Numbered from the stretch's first letter, positions 13,135 to 24,072 are shown. The stretch: DNA of 64,000 nucleotides from Amphirosellinia nigrospora (GCA_004123355.1 SCHM01000004.1:3132316-3196315), one strand, 5' to 3'. The notes: generated from the letters alone by a model not told the origin. Numbers and translations: made by a program.

Positions 13135-13290
13135 CCAGGTCCTGCGGATAAGGCACAGACCTACACATCCAGGCATAGACCTACACACCCAGGCACAGAC
13201 CTACACATCCAGACACAGACCCAGGCACAGACCTACATACAGACCCAAACACAGGCATAGACCTATACACAGACCCATACACAGACCCTT
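13135..13290. repeat. minisatellite inside the TRIM interior
   Basis: Degenerate tandem units of the type AGACCTACACATCCAGGC repeat with variable spacing. Around them the interior also has several longer degenerate units beginning CGCGCTGGC and containing GACCAGGTC, so most of the interior is repeat-derived rather than coding. Confidence 0.8.
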
Positions 13291-13374
13291 TCCTTTATCG
13301 CGCTGGCATGGCCAGGTCCTGCAGGATATTTTGAACCACGAGTCTCGAGGCGAGCCTTGAGAAGGAGGGGATAG

Positions 13375-13608
13375 TGTCACACGGATTTTCAGCCCTCGTT
13401 TATTTGTTCCCTTTTGGGTTATATTGGCTACACAGGCCCAACGGAGGTCCGTTGGGGTAGCCCGAAATCTGTGTATATATAGGCTAGTCAGGTCCCGAGT
13501 CCTCTGGAAAGGAATCTAGAGAGCAAGAGGTCCTTTGACGCTATAGCTAATTATTAGATCTGAAGGAATAAAGCTATTCCTAAGCTTTCAATTAGAGCCC
13601 TTGTGACA
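13375..13608. repeat. right LTR of the TRIM-like element
   Basis: 234 bp, same length and ends as the left copy. The same hairpin lies at 13437-13456. The first two-thirds are identical to the left LTR and the differences cluster in the last third. Confidence 0.92.
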
Positions 13609-13613
13609 GAAAG

Positions 13614-14381
13614 AGGAAGCGTTGACGAGGTCGGTCCGTGTATGGTGTCCTTTGTGACGAAAATCTTTGAAAAAAACGCGCCAAGAACTAAGGTCGGATT
13701 TCATTCGAGATGCCTACGAAAATTTTGTGGCCGTATCAATTATTTCTAGTTGGAAAACTCCACAGATTGTACGAGATAATACACATTTACTCTCCAGCAA
13801 CCACACGATGATTAATACCATATCGCTTAAAACACTCCCCTGACACTTCACAACAGGTCAAAAATCAAAGTAATAACAATAAGGCTTACAGAAAGGCCTC
13901 TACAAAAGGATTGTTAGCCATAAAATATTTCTTTTTATCCTCTCCTTCGTCTTGAACAGTTACAGGACAGAGAACCGAGTAAACAAAAACAAAGACAGGT
14001 TCTGAGACAGCATGAAAGGCGCCAAATAGACCATAAACAGTCTCTCTGCCTACAATCCTTCCTTGGCTATAGCCTCAACCCAAGCTATTGTATCATCGAG
14101 TAACGATGTAGCCCACGTGTATTGCTAACACCACAGCGTCACGCAAACAGGCCCTTTATTTCAAACATGGCGACTGTTAAATAACCACAATAACGGCCGT
14201 CAGAACAGTGCCATTGTTAAAACATGAAAGAGAAGTATAAAAGCTTGCGATAAAGCACCTTCAATTCCTTTCTTCCCTCTCCCCATCAACCACTCCCACG
14301 AAAGTGAAAGTGAAAGCAAAAACACAATCAAATCAACCAACCACAAAAACACATACCAACAACAAACAAACATCCATAACA
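13614..14381 (+). promoter_or_regulatory. upstream region of the orphan gene
   Basis: AT-rich DNA between the TRIM element and the orphan ATG. Its last 150 bases look like a classic fungal promoter and leader: a TATA box, then a pyrimidine-rich stretch, then an A/C-rich leader ending CATAACAATG. Confidence 0.55.
14236..14242 (+). promoter_or_regulatory. TATA box of the orphan gene
   Basis: TATAAAA lies 140 bases before ATG 14382 and is followed within about 30 bases by a CT-rich tract typical of fungal start sites. Confidence 0.5.
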
Positions 14382-15041
14382 ATGTCTTCTTCAAGCAGTG
14401 ATTCATCAAACGGCAAAGGCCGCAAAGGTAGGCATTCTCCACCTGCAACGAACTTTGACAAGCTCCTGTCGAAGATAGACAGCGCGTCTTCCAAGCCCAA
14501 GAAGGCGCGCAGCTTTCTGAAACGGATAGGTACACTTACGCGCCAAATCACGATAGGTCCAACCGTCACTGAAAAAGACAAAGTCGAGCACGCGATAAGC
14601 ACTTTCGCGGACAATGCGATGACCAAACTCGTCAAGTTAACGAGCGGCAGCCAAAACACGAACAAGGAAACCCCCGAGGAGCGTGAGGCGAGGCTTCGAG
14701 GTTTGCGAGAGAAAGTTCTCGCGCAGGGGAGAAACCCCAGAAAAGATGATCTCTACGACTTGGCAGCCTACGAGGGTGTATACCTCAACCGAAGGCCGAG
14801 CTCAAGACAGCGTAGCAACAAGGGCTACAGCAAATTAGCGGCTTGGTTGGTCGCACGCGTCGCCGGCCCGATAGCAGAGGGTAAGTATATGGGTCAGTAC
14901 TTCTTCCTTGGTCGCAGCAAGACCATGTACGTAGGCTCTGATCCTATCGGCTTGGATTCCATCAAGCTTCCGCTCGACGATGAGTGGGAATTTCGTGACA
15001 TTCGCGAAATTGCCCGGGCCTATTATTGCCTCTGTGATTAA
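14382..15041 (+). CDS. orphan hypothetical protein, 219 aa
   Basis: I do not recognise this protein. The frame is intact and intronless from ATG 14382, chosen because of the upstream TATA box and the CATAACAATG context. The N-terminus is Ser-rich and basic (MSSSSSDSSNGKGRKGRH). A central helical region follows (DKVEHAISTFADNAMTKLVK), then a charged segment with EEREARLRGLREKVLAQGR. The C-terminal half mixes hydrophobic and acidic residues and ends DIREIARAYYCLCD. There is no signal peptide or membrane span. It sits between two related LTR elements in AT-rich DNA, so it may be lineage-specific or transposon-carried, but it resembles no gag or pol motif I know. Unlike most genes here it shows no frame change. 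Confidence 0.6.
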   Translation: MSSSSSDSSNGKGRKGRHSPPATNFDKLLSKIDSASSKPKKARSFLKRIGTLTRQITIGPTVTEKDKVEHAISTFADNAMTKLVKLTSGSQNTNKETPEEREARLRGLREKVLAQGRNPRKDDLYDLAAYEGVYLNRRPSSRQRSNKGYSKLAAWLVARVAGPIAEGKYMGQYFFLGRSKTMYVGSDPIGLDSIKLPLDDEWEFRDIREIARAYYCLCD

Positions 15042-15540
15042 GTTACGAGGAAGCAGACGCGAGTAACTGATAGTTCCATTGGGGCTACTGCCACCCCAAA
15101 CAAAATGAAATTAAAAACAAAGGCGTTGGGATAAAAAAGAGTCATAAAAAAAACCTCGCTAACTTTCTTAACTTAGATTTACCCATTTCACAACTACATT
15201 TTAATAATTTGAAAAACCACTTCACTAACATCTAAAAAAGAAACCAATTCCATTACATTTTAACATATTCACAGCGGTCTTTAGAAAAACAACAAGCAGC
15301 TAATGAACACTTAGACCGAATAATCGAAAACCTGGCTAACATCGAACAGGGATCTCGCATCTTTTTGCTATTCTTGCTTTTAATAAATCCGTGAATGAAC
15401 AAGCTAACTTAATACACAGCCGTAGACACAAAGGTAACAGAACAGCATCTAATCAAAAAGAGAAAGACAGAGAAGTAAAAAGAAGAGAGCAGCAGGGGTC
15501 GGATTACAGAAAATTAGCTAACACCTAACATAGGGATTCA
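15042..15540. other. AT-rich spacer
   Basis: A-rich non-coding DNA between the orphan gene and the solo LTR, with many TAA/AAC runs. It presumably includes the orphan 3' UTR. No other feature seen. Confidence 0.55.
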
Positions 15541-15545
15541 CTTAT

Positions 15546-15899
15546 TGTCACACGGACCCTGGCCAGTGCGCAATACAGTGCCACACAGGGTCCCATACGG
15601 AGCTCGCGAAATACTACCCTACGAGGCTGAGGCAGTCGTACGAAGTTATCGTGAGTCTCAGAAGCAGATACCAGCTGAACTCGAACCCGAAACACTCGCC
15701 TCACCGGCTACAGAGGTCTTACCTTTCGGTCCCGTGAAGAAGGGAAAGGAAAGGAAAGGAAGGGGAATTCTGAGCATAAAAGGCGGCGAATCCTCCCTCA
15801 AACGGAGGAAGGAATTAGATCTATATGGCCCTTTGGCACCATAGTCGTTTATTACTCAATTGAACCTATTCCAAGCCCTCAATCAGAGCCCTTGTGACA
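15546..15899. mobile_element. solo LTR related to the TRIM family (fossil)
   Basis: 354 bp beginning TGTCACACGG and ending CCCTTGTGACA, flanked by a perfect 5-bp duplication, CTTAT (15541-15545 and 15900-15904). The outer ends match the TRIM LTR, including the shared CAAGCCCTCAA block near the right end, but the interior is different and longer. It is therefore a sister LTR family left after LTR-LTR recombination. An open frame runs through it, but I read this as LTR sequence, not a gene. Confidence 0.85.
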
Positions 15900-15904
15900 C
15901 TTAT

Positions 15905-17061
15905 TCCACTAGTATATATATTTATATACATATACTCATTTACAGCACAGTTTTTCTGCCTGGCTAAATACTATGTTATTCGAGCCTCATACTTTGATTG
16001 TATACGACGAGTAAGGGCATCAAAAGCACCTTGGGAGGCTGTCTTTGTTAACAAGGAAAGAAAGGGCTTAAGCTAAAATATACTTGCCAGGGACCCTATC
16101 ATATATGGGGTAGGTCGTCCACCCTTGTTGTCGCGCGAAGGTCTTTAGAACTAGCCCTGTAGACGTAACTTGGCTATATATAGATAATCTCTTTGTTCGT
16201 GGTTTTGTGGCAATACTCATCAGAGATAATCTAGTAAAATTCGAACTAGGTTAGGCCTGACGTCAGGTTCAAGCTATCGGCAACCACACAATAGCGAGGC
16301 CATTGATTTACGATAATCTACGGTATCGACTCTACAGTTTAGATCTTTGTCCGTACCCTTGGCTTGAGCGGAACGGGATGTTTTTCTGGAAAAGAAAATT
16401 GGGGGAAAAGAAGAAGTAGCAAAACGAATGATGGAAAGCAAGGGTATGTTGAAGCTCTTCGTAAGTGTAGGCGAATGAGGAAAGGGGTTTTCAGATACAA
16501 AGAACAGCCCCGACATCGATTCTACCAAACAAATATTTCGAGGATTTGAGTATTCTGTTTATCCATGGTAAAATTTCACATGGCACATGAAAATGACTTG
16601 TTGAATACATCATTTCAATTAATGCTGCGCAAGACTAGGACCTTCCAAGAGAATCTCTGCATTCGTTGTTTCTCCGAAGCTTATGCTACGCCTCGTAAAG
16701 AGTGTCTCTCATTGCGATGCCGTTTGCTTTTTTTTGGTTTCGCAGCACATATTCTGAAGCTCCGGCTTGTACATCCTGCGTGTACCCGACCAGTGTGTCT
16801 ATTACAAAGAGATCCTAGAGGTGGTATTAGCACCTTCATCCCATCGGCGGTTGATGTGATGTCGCAACCTCTATCGCGAGTATCCACGAGTTGTTTTGAG
16901 AACGCCACTGCTCTTTCCTGCGTAATATGCGGGAATCTGCCCAAGGATAATAGCAACTTCGTATGCGTTGCACGGTCCCTGATTTGATACATGTTTAAAC
17001 CCATCTTATAGCTTGTGAACTCGACATCTGGATCAACTTCGGCCAAATTCTCAACGGGAAC
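15905..17061. other. intergenic region, no gene supported
   Basis: AT-rich to 16.6 kb, then balanced composition. Open frames on both strands at 16.56-17.05 kb overlap each other, lack motifs, and one begins at a non-ATG codon. The right part probably includes the 3' UTR of the RING gene. Confidence 0.5.
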
Positions 17062-18625
17062 TCATCTGCCACTGAACCGGTCTCTAATCCAATTAAGAGG
17101 CCCTGAGCTGGATGAACCCCGATTATCACGATTTCGGTCGCCCTGAGTAGGCCCCCGGTTTGACGGCGAAGGGCTTCTAACCCTCGGCGAGCGCTGGGTT
17201 GAGGAGTTGTGGGACGGTGGCGAATTTGAATCTCGTTGGCAATTACGCGGTCGTCGTAAGGAGTACCTAAGTTGCGTATGGAATCGAGCCTTTCCTCCCC
17301 TCTGCCGTAGGTTTGCTCTCCGTCTCTCAGAAAATGTAGGCCCCGAAGAGGACGATGGATCCGTACCCTGTTGTGGATTTTGTGAACTAGCGGGTTCGCT
17401 GCGTGGTTTACCAGCAGTCACGCCGTCAATGGCTGCGCGGCAGACTGGGCACGAATTATGTTGCTTTAGCCATAGGCTGGCACACTCCTCATGAAACCAA
17501 TGCTTGCAAGGAAGTACAATCACTTCGTCTCCCACTTTGACTTCGTCGATGCAGATTGTGCACTCGCCCTTCAATTCGGGACCCAACATCTTTTCGTCCA
17601 GCTTCTTCTTGGCAATGACGCAATAGCATTTCGGCTGCTGGGGTGGCGCATTTGATTGAGGGTTAGCTTCCATTAGGTTGGTGATGATGCGGTCCAGTGC
17701 CTCTTGAGAGTAGACTCCATCGCCATGGATCGCGGTAGGATTGACAATAGAAGCGAGGAGCTGGTTCAAAGCAGTCCGATATCCATGGGGGCCGGCGCCA
17801 CCATTATTGTCATGGCCCGAGCCAGGATCTCGAGACAATGGATCATCGCGCCGCATAGGAGGGCCTCCTAAGGCTAGTAATTCGCCAAATATTCTGTAGG
17901 TTCATTAGCATCGGGCGACACAAACCCTTTAGAAAAGAGTTTCATCTTAGATTTACCTTTGAAAGGGATCATCAGCACCTAATTGGGGCTCTGATCCTGG
18001 GGGCACACGCGGCCGTGCCGGAGTAGCGCCTGTAGTAATGGTGAAGCTGCTCATACCTCCAGAAAACCCTGGCCCGCGGAATGTTCGATAAGTAATGTGA
18101 GGCCCAACGTGATCTTCGTGGAATAGTGTCTCAGGCCCAGAGCGGCCGACGGGCCAGGACCACCGATATCTCCAATCATCTCGGTAAATCTACGAATTAT
18201 GTCGTCGCTACTTTCAGGCCGTACTCGTGATCTACGGCTATAGCCCGATGTTTCGGGCGAACGATGGATCGTGCGCTGGCCGAAGAGGCCACCTGGGCCG
18301 TGAAAGTGGTGCTCCTCAATATCGGCTTCCTCCGGATCTGAATCAGAGTCATGATGACGGCGACGATGGAAGGGCTGATCAGGCTCGGAGTCAGCTGAGC
18401 TGTCGTCTGCTCGAGGGTCGAATTCTGGCGTCACCTAGCGGGTTGTTAGTAGAAACATGATACAGTTCGGCCAGGGGGGCACGCACGATCTCTGTGAACT
18501 CTTGTCGGCAGACGGGGCAAACAAGACTGCCGGGGTGTTGATCGCGGTACCACTCATGTCTGCAACCATGACAAAACACGACTTCGCGTCCCGGCTGGTT
18601 CGAGGTGTTGGCCTCGAGATGCCAT
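17062..18625 (-). CDS. RING-H2 E3 ubiquitin ligase, RNF115/RNF126-like
   Basis: A predicted cytosolic or nuclear ubiquitin-protein ligase. Exons are 18487-18625, 17957-18434 and 17062-17893, about 483 residues. Near the N-terminus is a small zinc-binding module, VFCHGCRHEWYRD...CPVC, as in the RNF115/126 group. After a disordered acidic/His-rich linker and SSFTITTGA comes the RING-H2 domain: CTICIDEVKVGD, LPCKHWFHEECASLWL, then NSCPVC, with all eight ligands. The tail is Ser/Arg-rich. Introns have CTAAC/CTAAT branch sites. Two frame problems exist. No ATG is in frame with the zinc module, since ATG 18625 is out of frame after four codons. One base is also missing near 18155, between GGPGP and GRSGPETLF. 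Domain identity is firm; the start is not. Confidence 0.85.
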
Positions 18626-20418
18626 CTGGCCCTGCCTGTGTTGTTGATAAGCGGCGAGGGCGGTAATGCGAGGCCAAGTGCTAGGCCAGCTGATCGCAGC
18701 GCTCGAGAAGCCACAGTGACGGCGGGGATCTCAGGCTGTGTCCGACTCTTGTCCAGTACTCAGGTAACAGGGGCCGTGTCCGAATGAAGCGTGGAAAGCG
18801 ACTAGGGTAGAGGAATTTCCCGACACGATGGCGGCCTTAGTTCAGCTGAAATGGAGGAGGGGGTGTCGATGGTGGGCTGTGATAGGTAAGACTAATGTTG
18901 TAGGTTGTAGGTGTTTGATAAGCCGGGCGTGAGTAGAGGCTTGAGAGATGGCGAAGGTGGGGGGGATAGACGACGACGAGGCTGACTGCACTCGGGCGGG
19001 TCTAAACTCAAACGAGTATGAATTGCTATTAGTAGAGAAATACTACTAAAATAATGTCTGTTTGCACGAGGGGTCAGTTGGGGCTATGCCTTGGGTTGCA
19101 GATTGTAGATTGCACATTGCACTTTGCACTTTGCACTTTGGGCCGTGGGCGCAGCGCAGATAGCCGTAACACCATGCATGGCTCCCTACCTCTAGGCACC
19201 TAGGTAGGCTGGCAAGGGATCAAGAGTTTAGGCTGCACTATTCATGAGGCCGGATGGACGTGGGCAAGGTCGTGCATGCAAATAGGCCTGTGCAAGTGTA
19301 GGTAGTAGGAGGATTGCAACTCACGGCGAAGGAAGATGTCGATGCCGGGAATCGCATCTACTATGTAGAGCTGATCGGGAGCAGGCGGGTTACCCCAACC
19401 GATTGGGCTGAGCGTGCTGCGCCCTCTTGTTCTTGTTCTCTCTTCTCTCTCTCTCTCTCCTCTGTCTCAAGTCAGCTGAGCCCCGACAACTCGATCTTGG
19501 CAGCTTGGTAGAAAGAAGAAGGATCGGGCACGCATATGGAAGGATATTGTCTATCATACAGTACCGTTGCACGGCCACTAGGCGCGATAGCCGAGGTGTT
19601 GGAGCAGGCGATAGTAGATGGGTGAAGGTAGGTGCTGTTAATGTCAGGTCGAGCATTACTTTGGCGATGTTCCGAAACCGCCGTTCAGCATTCATTTGAT
19701 GATGCTGGTTGGCTGTATGTAGTTAGGTCAGAAGGGCACTTGTCTCGATATAGCAGATAAAGCCCACCTCATATATGGCGCTAGGTCAGCATTGATTCTT
19801 CCGTCATCTGCTAAGTTCCGCGGGGCAAACCCAGTTAATGAGGTACGTAACTGTGTACCGCGTATTACCTAAGTGTTCATTTTAGGTGCTAATCTAAGAA
19901 AAACGATTGCGCCATAACCACATGTGTGGCTAAAACTTATTGGAAAGCTTTCACGTAGGTTAAAGAAGTTCTAACGGTGACGCGTAAAAGTACAAATTTA
20001 TTTACAAATAAACTATTAATATGAAGCTGCTTTACATAAAATTTGTCAATAAATTCAAAAAATAAATAAATAAATGATAAATGTAGTTTATATATTTTAG
20101 TAGGTTAATCAGTATTAGGTAAGTTGGACCCTGAAGTGGCTTCTAGTAAATGATTCGTCGGTTTACACAGAGCTCCCGTATTCTTCATCTTAGATTTCGA
20201 GACGTAGCACTCTCGAAATTGGGGTCCTTTCTTTATATATTTGTCTAATGTGACAGCGTAGAAGGAGATAGAAAGCTGGAATTGCGACATCTGGCGACTT
20301 TTTGTCCCTCTCAGCGAGGATCTCGCTGGGAGCAATTGCTCACTTATCGAAGCCACCCTCACGCCTGATGCGACATCATCTTCGATCACATCGCCATTCT
20401 CTCTGAATCTGGGTAACA
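18626..20418. other. intergenic region between divergent RING gene and ALG5
   Basis: A probable bidirectional upstream region. It contains the heptamer repeat at 19109-19136, a CT run near 19440-19470 and an AT-rich block around 19980-20100. No coding sequence supported. Confidence 0.55.
19109..19136. repeat. tandem (A/T)TTGCAC heptamer
   Basis: Four consecutive 7-bp units (ATTGCAC twice, TTTGCAC twice) with a partial fifth, in non-coding DNA. Confidence 0.75.
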
Positions 20419-21684
20419 ATGGATGCGTTTCTAGCAACTGTCGCGGAGAGCCCGCTTCACCTTCTCTTAGGAGTAACCGTGGCGCTTGCCTCGGTCTTCT
20501 ACGACGTTGAAACACATAATATGGAAAGATCCCTGTGAGCTAACTTTTTTTTCTTTTGATGTTTGTTAGCTCTTCGCTCTCCACCTCGTTGCGCCCAAGC
20601 CCGCGACGTCAGACCTTCCGAGAGAACATACGTCACGAATAGCAACGAGATCGTCCAAAGACAATTGCCATGCTGGCACGACCGCTGGCTCGCCGAGCGT
20701 CGCCAAAGCGAGCACCTCGAGCGAAACGGAAACGACCCCGCCAGCCTTGATCCCCAACACCGGAGCCATTGAGCCAGCAGAGGTGCTGGTGAGCGTCGTC
20801 TTCCGGCCTCAACGAGGAAGACCGGATTCTGCCCACGCTCAAGCGCTCGAGTACTGGACGAGACGTACGGCCGGACCACCCACCTGCGGCCAGACAGCGG
20901 TGCTAAGACCCACGTCGCGCCCACCTACGCCGCGCCGCCATCTCCAGAACACGCCGCGCGAGGACTCTCCGGCTTAACGAGATCATCATTGTCAACGATG
21001 GAAGCACCGATAAGACGGTGGACGTAGCGCTTCAGTTCGCGGCGAGAACAACCTGCACGATATCCTGCGTGTCGTGTCGAGAGAACCGCGGCAAGGGCGC
21101 GGCGTCACGCACGGCCTGCGCCACGTACGCGGCGCATACGCGCTCTTTGCCGATGCGGACGGCGCCCTCCCGATTCAGCGACCTGGGCAGGCTAGTGGGG
21201 GTGCGAGAGGTGGGATGGGGCCTACCGCGGCGTGGCGATCGGGAGCCGGGCGCACCTGGTGGGCAGCGAGGCGGTGGTGAAGCGGTCGGCGCTGCGCAAC
21301 TTCCTGATGCGGTCGTTCCACCTCGTGCTCACGATCCTGACGCCGCCGGCGACGAGCCGCATCCGCGACACGCAGTGCGGCTTCAAGCTGTTCTCGCGCG
21401 CCGCCCTCCCGCACATCGTCCCCTACATGCACGCCGAGGGCTGGATCTTCGACATCGAGATGCTCATGCTGGCCGAGTCGGCGCCCGCCGTCCCGGTGCT
21501 CGGGTTCGACGGCGCTGTTATTGGCAGCTCCCCCGGCATCAAGGTCGCCGAGGTCCCTATCGCCTGGCACGAGGTCGGCGGCAGCAAGCTCAACGTCATA
21601 CAGGACAGCATCAAGATGGCCTTTGGCCTCGCCGTGCTCCGCGCGAGCTGGATGATGGGCGTCTATAGGAGACGGCTGACGTGA
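20419..21684 (+). CDS. ALG5: dolichyl-phosphate beta-glucosyltransferase
   Basis: Makes dolichyl-P-glucose from UDP-glucose at the ER membrane for N-glycan assembly. The N-terminus (MDAFLATVAESPLHLLLG) is hydrophobic, as expected for its membrane anchor. Recognisable family blocks appear in order: ERTYVT with LPCWHDRWLAERR, IEPAEVLVSVV, EIIIVNDGSTDKTVDVALQF, ENRGKG, THGLRHVRGAYALFADADGA with the Asp-Ala-Asp motif, GSRAHLVGSEAVVKRSALRN, RIRDTQCGFKLFSRAALPHI, YMHAEGWIFDIEMLMLA and VAEVPIAWHEVGGSKLNV. They lie in changing frames: I count at least six shifts between 20.6 and 21.25 kb, while the last 150 codons are clean. Either the copy is decayed or this GC-rich stretch is badly sequenced. The junction near 20.52-20.57 kb may be a short intron, but its signals are poor. 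Confidence 0.85.
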
Positions 21685-22533
21685 ACACGATCACGCCACG
21701 CTACGCCATTTACCTCATGAGGTTACGATGGGGGTGGATAGAGTATCTATCTATCTACTTGTGTACGTTTTGCTTGCCGTGTCTGCCACGGATGTAAAGT
21801 ACTGCGATGTGTTCTATATACCCCAAAATAAAAAGTGCATTGATTGATACATGAAAATTGACAAAATACCTATTGAGGCCATGTTAGGAGGCATTTTGAT
21901 ATGTCTCGTTATAGCCTTTATGTTCCTGCGAGGTTACGTGTGCTTAGCTAGAGGGTATTTTTGTAGCTTCAGATTTAGTCTGCGCTCCTGTGACTGATTA
22001 TCGCATCCCCTCCTAAAAATAGGCATTCTTACCTGTGCCGACCATGTAGGGATCGGGCGATGAGATGATCAATTAGACTACAACAAGTCTAATATCTTCC
22101 ACGCGCCTAATTAGTTTACGGTTGTAGGTAGTTAGGACGCATTATATCACACAACCTACAGGAACTCCTATCTGGTCGTCTCTATCACCATCCAGCGGAG
22201 AGAACTCGTTGCACATAAATCTTTACTATGAAATCATTCGAAATTCGTGTGAATTGTCTACGTAAGTCGTGATTTGCTTTCTTTCTATATTCCTTGCTCT
22301 TTCCCCTCATATCGCCGTACGTACCCAAAAGGGGGTCAGAAACAAAAGTCGGCCGGATCTCTTCTAGTATGTATCATGATATCCTCTCTCCATACTGACG
22401 AGAGTGATTATTACTTATTATCTAAATGTGTAAGATAAGCCTGTACTCTATAGCTTGAGCTGAGCTAGCATATTATAGTCTAGCGTAGTAGCCGTTAACC
22501 TTGCCCGGAAACATCGCGGATACTTTTTTCTCT
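21685..22533. other. intergenic region between convergent ALG5 and ERG1
   Basis: 3' flanks of two convergent genes. No coding sequence, repeat or RNA gene seen. Confidence 0.6.
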
Positions 22534-24072
22534 TCAATAGACCAACTCCTGCATCATGATGGGCAAGAAGACGACGCTGGCGGTCCAGAGGATGCTGATG
22601 GCATGCCACAGCAGCAGGGCAGCTTCCAGAGGCCCGTTTCCTTCCAGTCGAGCCAGATGGCAACGAAAGCGACAGTGAAAAAGTGGTAGGCGAGCAGGAG
22701 GGGCCGCTGGATGAGGCCGCCGAGGAAGCCCATAGGGTCCGCGGACCAGCCCATCTCGAAGTAGGCGAAGCAGCCGCGCTGCAGCTTGGCTAGATTCTTG
22801 TCCTCGGCTGCGAACAGGCTATACAGAGCCTGCGCGAGCACGTTGATGATGGACGTCAGCTGCTTGCGCCGCGAGTGCAGCGTTGCCATCGCCCGCCGCA
22901 CAGCAGCGTAGTTGCCCAGATCCGGCACTTTCTCCGGCGATAGCTCTTCCGCGAGTATGATAGCGTCGTTCAGTGCCACCGTCATGCCGCCGCCTGTCAG
23001 CGGGTGCCGCATGTTCATGGCATCGCCCAGAAGCACCAGGCCGGGGTGTGAGCCTTGTTTCGTGGGTGGCAGCCAGCTGTTCGGCATGCTCTGGGGAATT
23101 TTGTCGTCCTTTTCTAAGGCTGCGCGGAAGGATGGCTGGATGGATGGGGGGAGTTGTGGGAGCACGACGTTGGTCAGATAACGCGCACTCCGCCGACTGC
23201 AGGCGCTGCTTCCGGTAGTTTCTCGGGAACGTTGACCAATGCGCGAGTCTCATGCGTCCCGATCTGGTAAAGCAGGCATAGCGTCTTCCCACCGATTACG
23301 ACGTGGCCATAGCCTGAGTGTGGGAGCACGCAGTCAATCAGCTCTAGCGCGTAGAACTTGCTGCGGACAACGGGCGTGCGGCCAATGTATTCTTTCCGGA
23401 ATCTCGAGGCATAGCCGTCTGCGATGATGGTCAACTGGCCGAAGAAGCAGTCTGCCTCCTTCTGTCCTGTGGTGGGGTTCACGGTTCGGGTTTGCACACC
23501 CAAGATCTCGGGTGAGTCGTCACTCTTGACGGTGGCGATGGCCTCGGTCTCGAAGATGGTGATGTTAGGGTTCTCATGCATGTCCTCCGTAACTGCATGA
23601 TAAAGCGGCCGTGGTGGAAACTCCGGCCCTTGGGCGCGCTGGGGTCCTGCTCTTCGTGTTTCACCTTGTTATTCGTGGATCCATTAGCATGGCTGGCCGG
23701 AGAGCGCGATAACTGGACAGGCGGACGCCTCCCTTCATTAGGGTACGGGTACTTCATGGCCATGTCCTGGCCGTACCATATCACGTCCATGCCGACATTT
23801 GTAATGGCATCGATACCCTCGACGCAGTGTTCCAGACCCAGCCTCTTCAACGACTGGTAGCCACCCGGCTGTAACAACTCGCCCACTATACGGTTGGGCT
23901 CCTTCATCCACCGCTCTAAGAGTATGACGCTGCGTCCCTGGTTGGCCAGTGTGTTGGCGACGGCGCACCCGAAGACACCCGCGCCAACGACTACGACATC
24001 GGCCTCATGGTACGTCGTCCGGCGAGCGGCGAGGTCCTCTTGGAGGGTCGAGGTCGAGCTGGCTTGACTCAT
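22534..24072 (-). CDS. ERG1: squalene monooxygenase (squalene epoxidase)
   Basis: An FAD-dependent ER enzyme converting squalene to 2,3-oxidosqualene in ergosterol synthesis. ATG 24072 is used (MSQASSTSTLQEDL). With frame corrected it is about 513 residues, normal for fungi. The FAD dinucleotide motif is VVVVGAGVFGCAVANTLA. GELLQPGGYQSLKRLGLEHC follows, then ADGYASRFRKEYIG, and the second FAD motif GDAMNMRHPLTGGGMTVALN. A C-terminal membrane helix ends LPIMMQELVY. It appears to be one exon. Three one-base losses break the frame, near 23560, 23168 and 22620, each restoring family sequence if one base is added. The gene is essential in fungi, so either these are sequence errors or a second copy exists. 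A 4x7-bp repeat lies about 60 bp upstream. Confidence 0.92.

Larger units (their letters stand above)
12643..13608. mobile_element. TRIM-like non-autonomous LTR retrotransposon (fossil)
   Basis: Two 234-bp direct terminal repeats bound a roughly 500-bp interior. The element begins TGTCACACGG and ends CCTTGTGACA. It is flanked by a perfect 5-bp target-site duplication, GAAAG (12638-12642 and 13609-13613). A purine-rich tract at 13359-13374 lies directly before the right LTR, as expected for a polypurine tract. A TGG-starting primer-site candidate lies about six bases after the left LTR. No gag or pol coding is present, so it fits the terminal-repeat-in-miniature class and would need a helper. 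As a TRIM it looks structurally whole. The LTRs differ at about eight sites (near 3%), nearly all transitions, so insertion was fairly recent, though RIP-like mutation would spoil any clock. Confidence 0.9.

Noticed and set aside
15545-15844. Open frame of about 99 codons inside the solo LTR
   Set aside because: It starts at a non-ATG codon, spans the LTR terminus, and matches no protein family I know. LTR structure with target duplications explains the sequence.
16565-17046. Overlapping open frames on both strands next to the RING gene
   Set aside because: No motif, one non-ATG start, and they are antisense to each other. Likely 3' flank of the RING gene.
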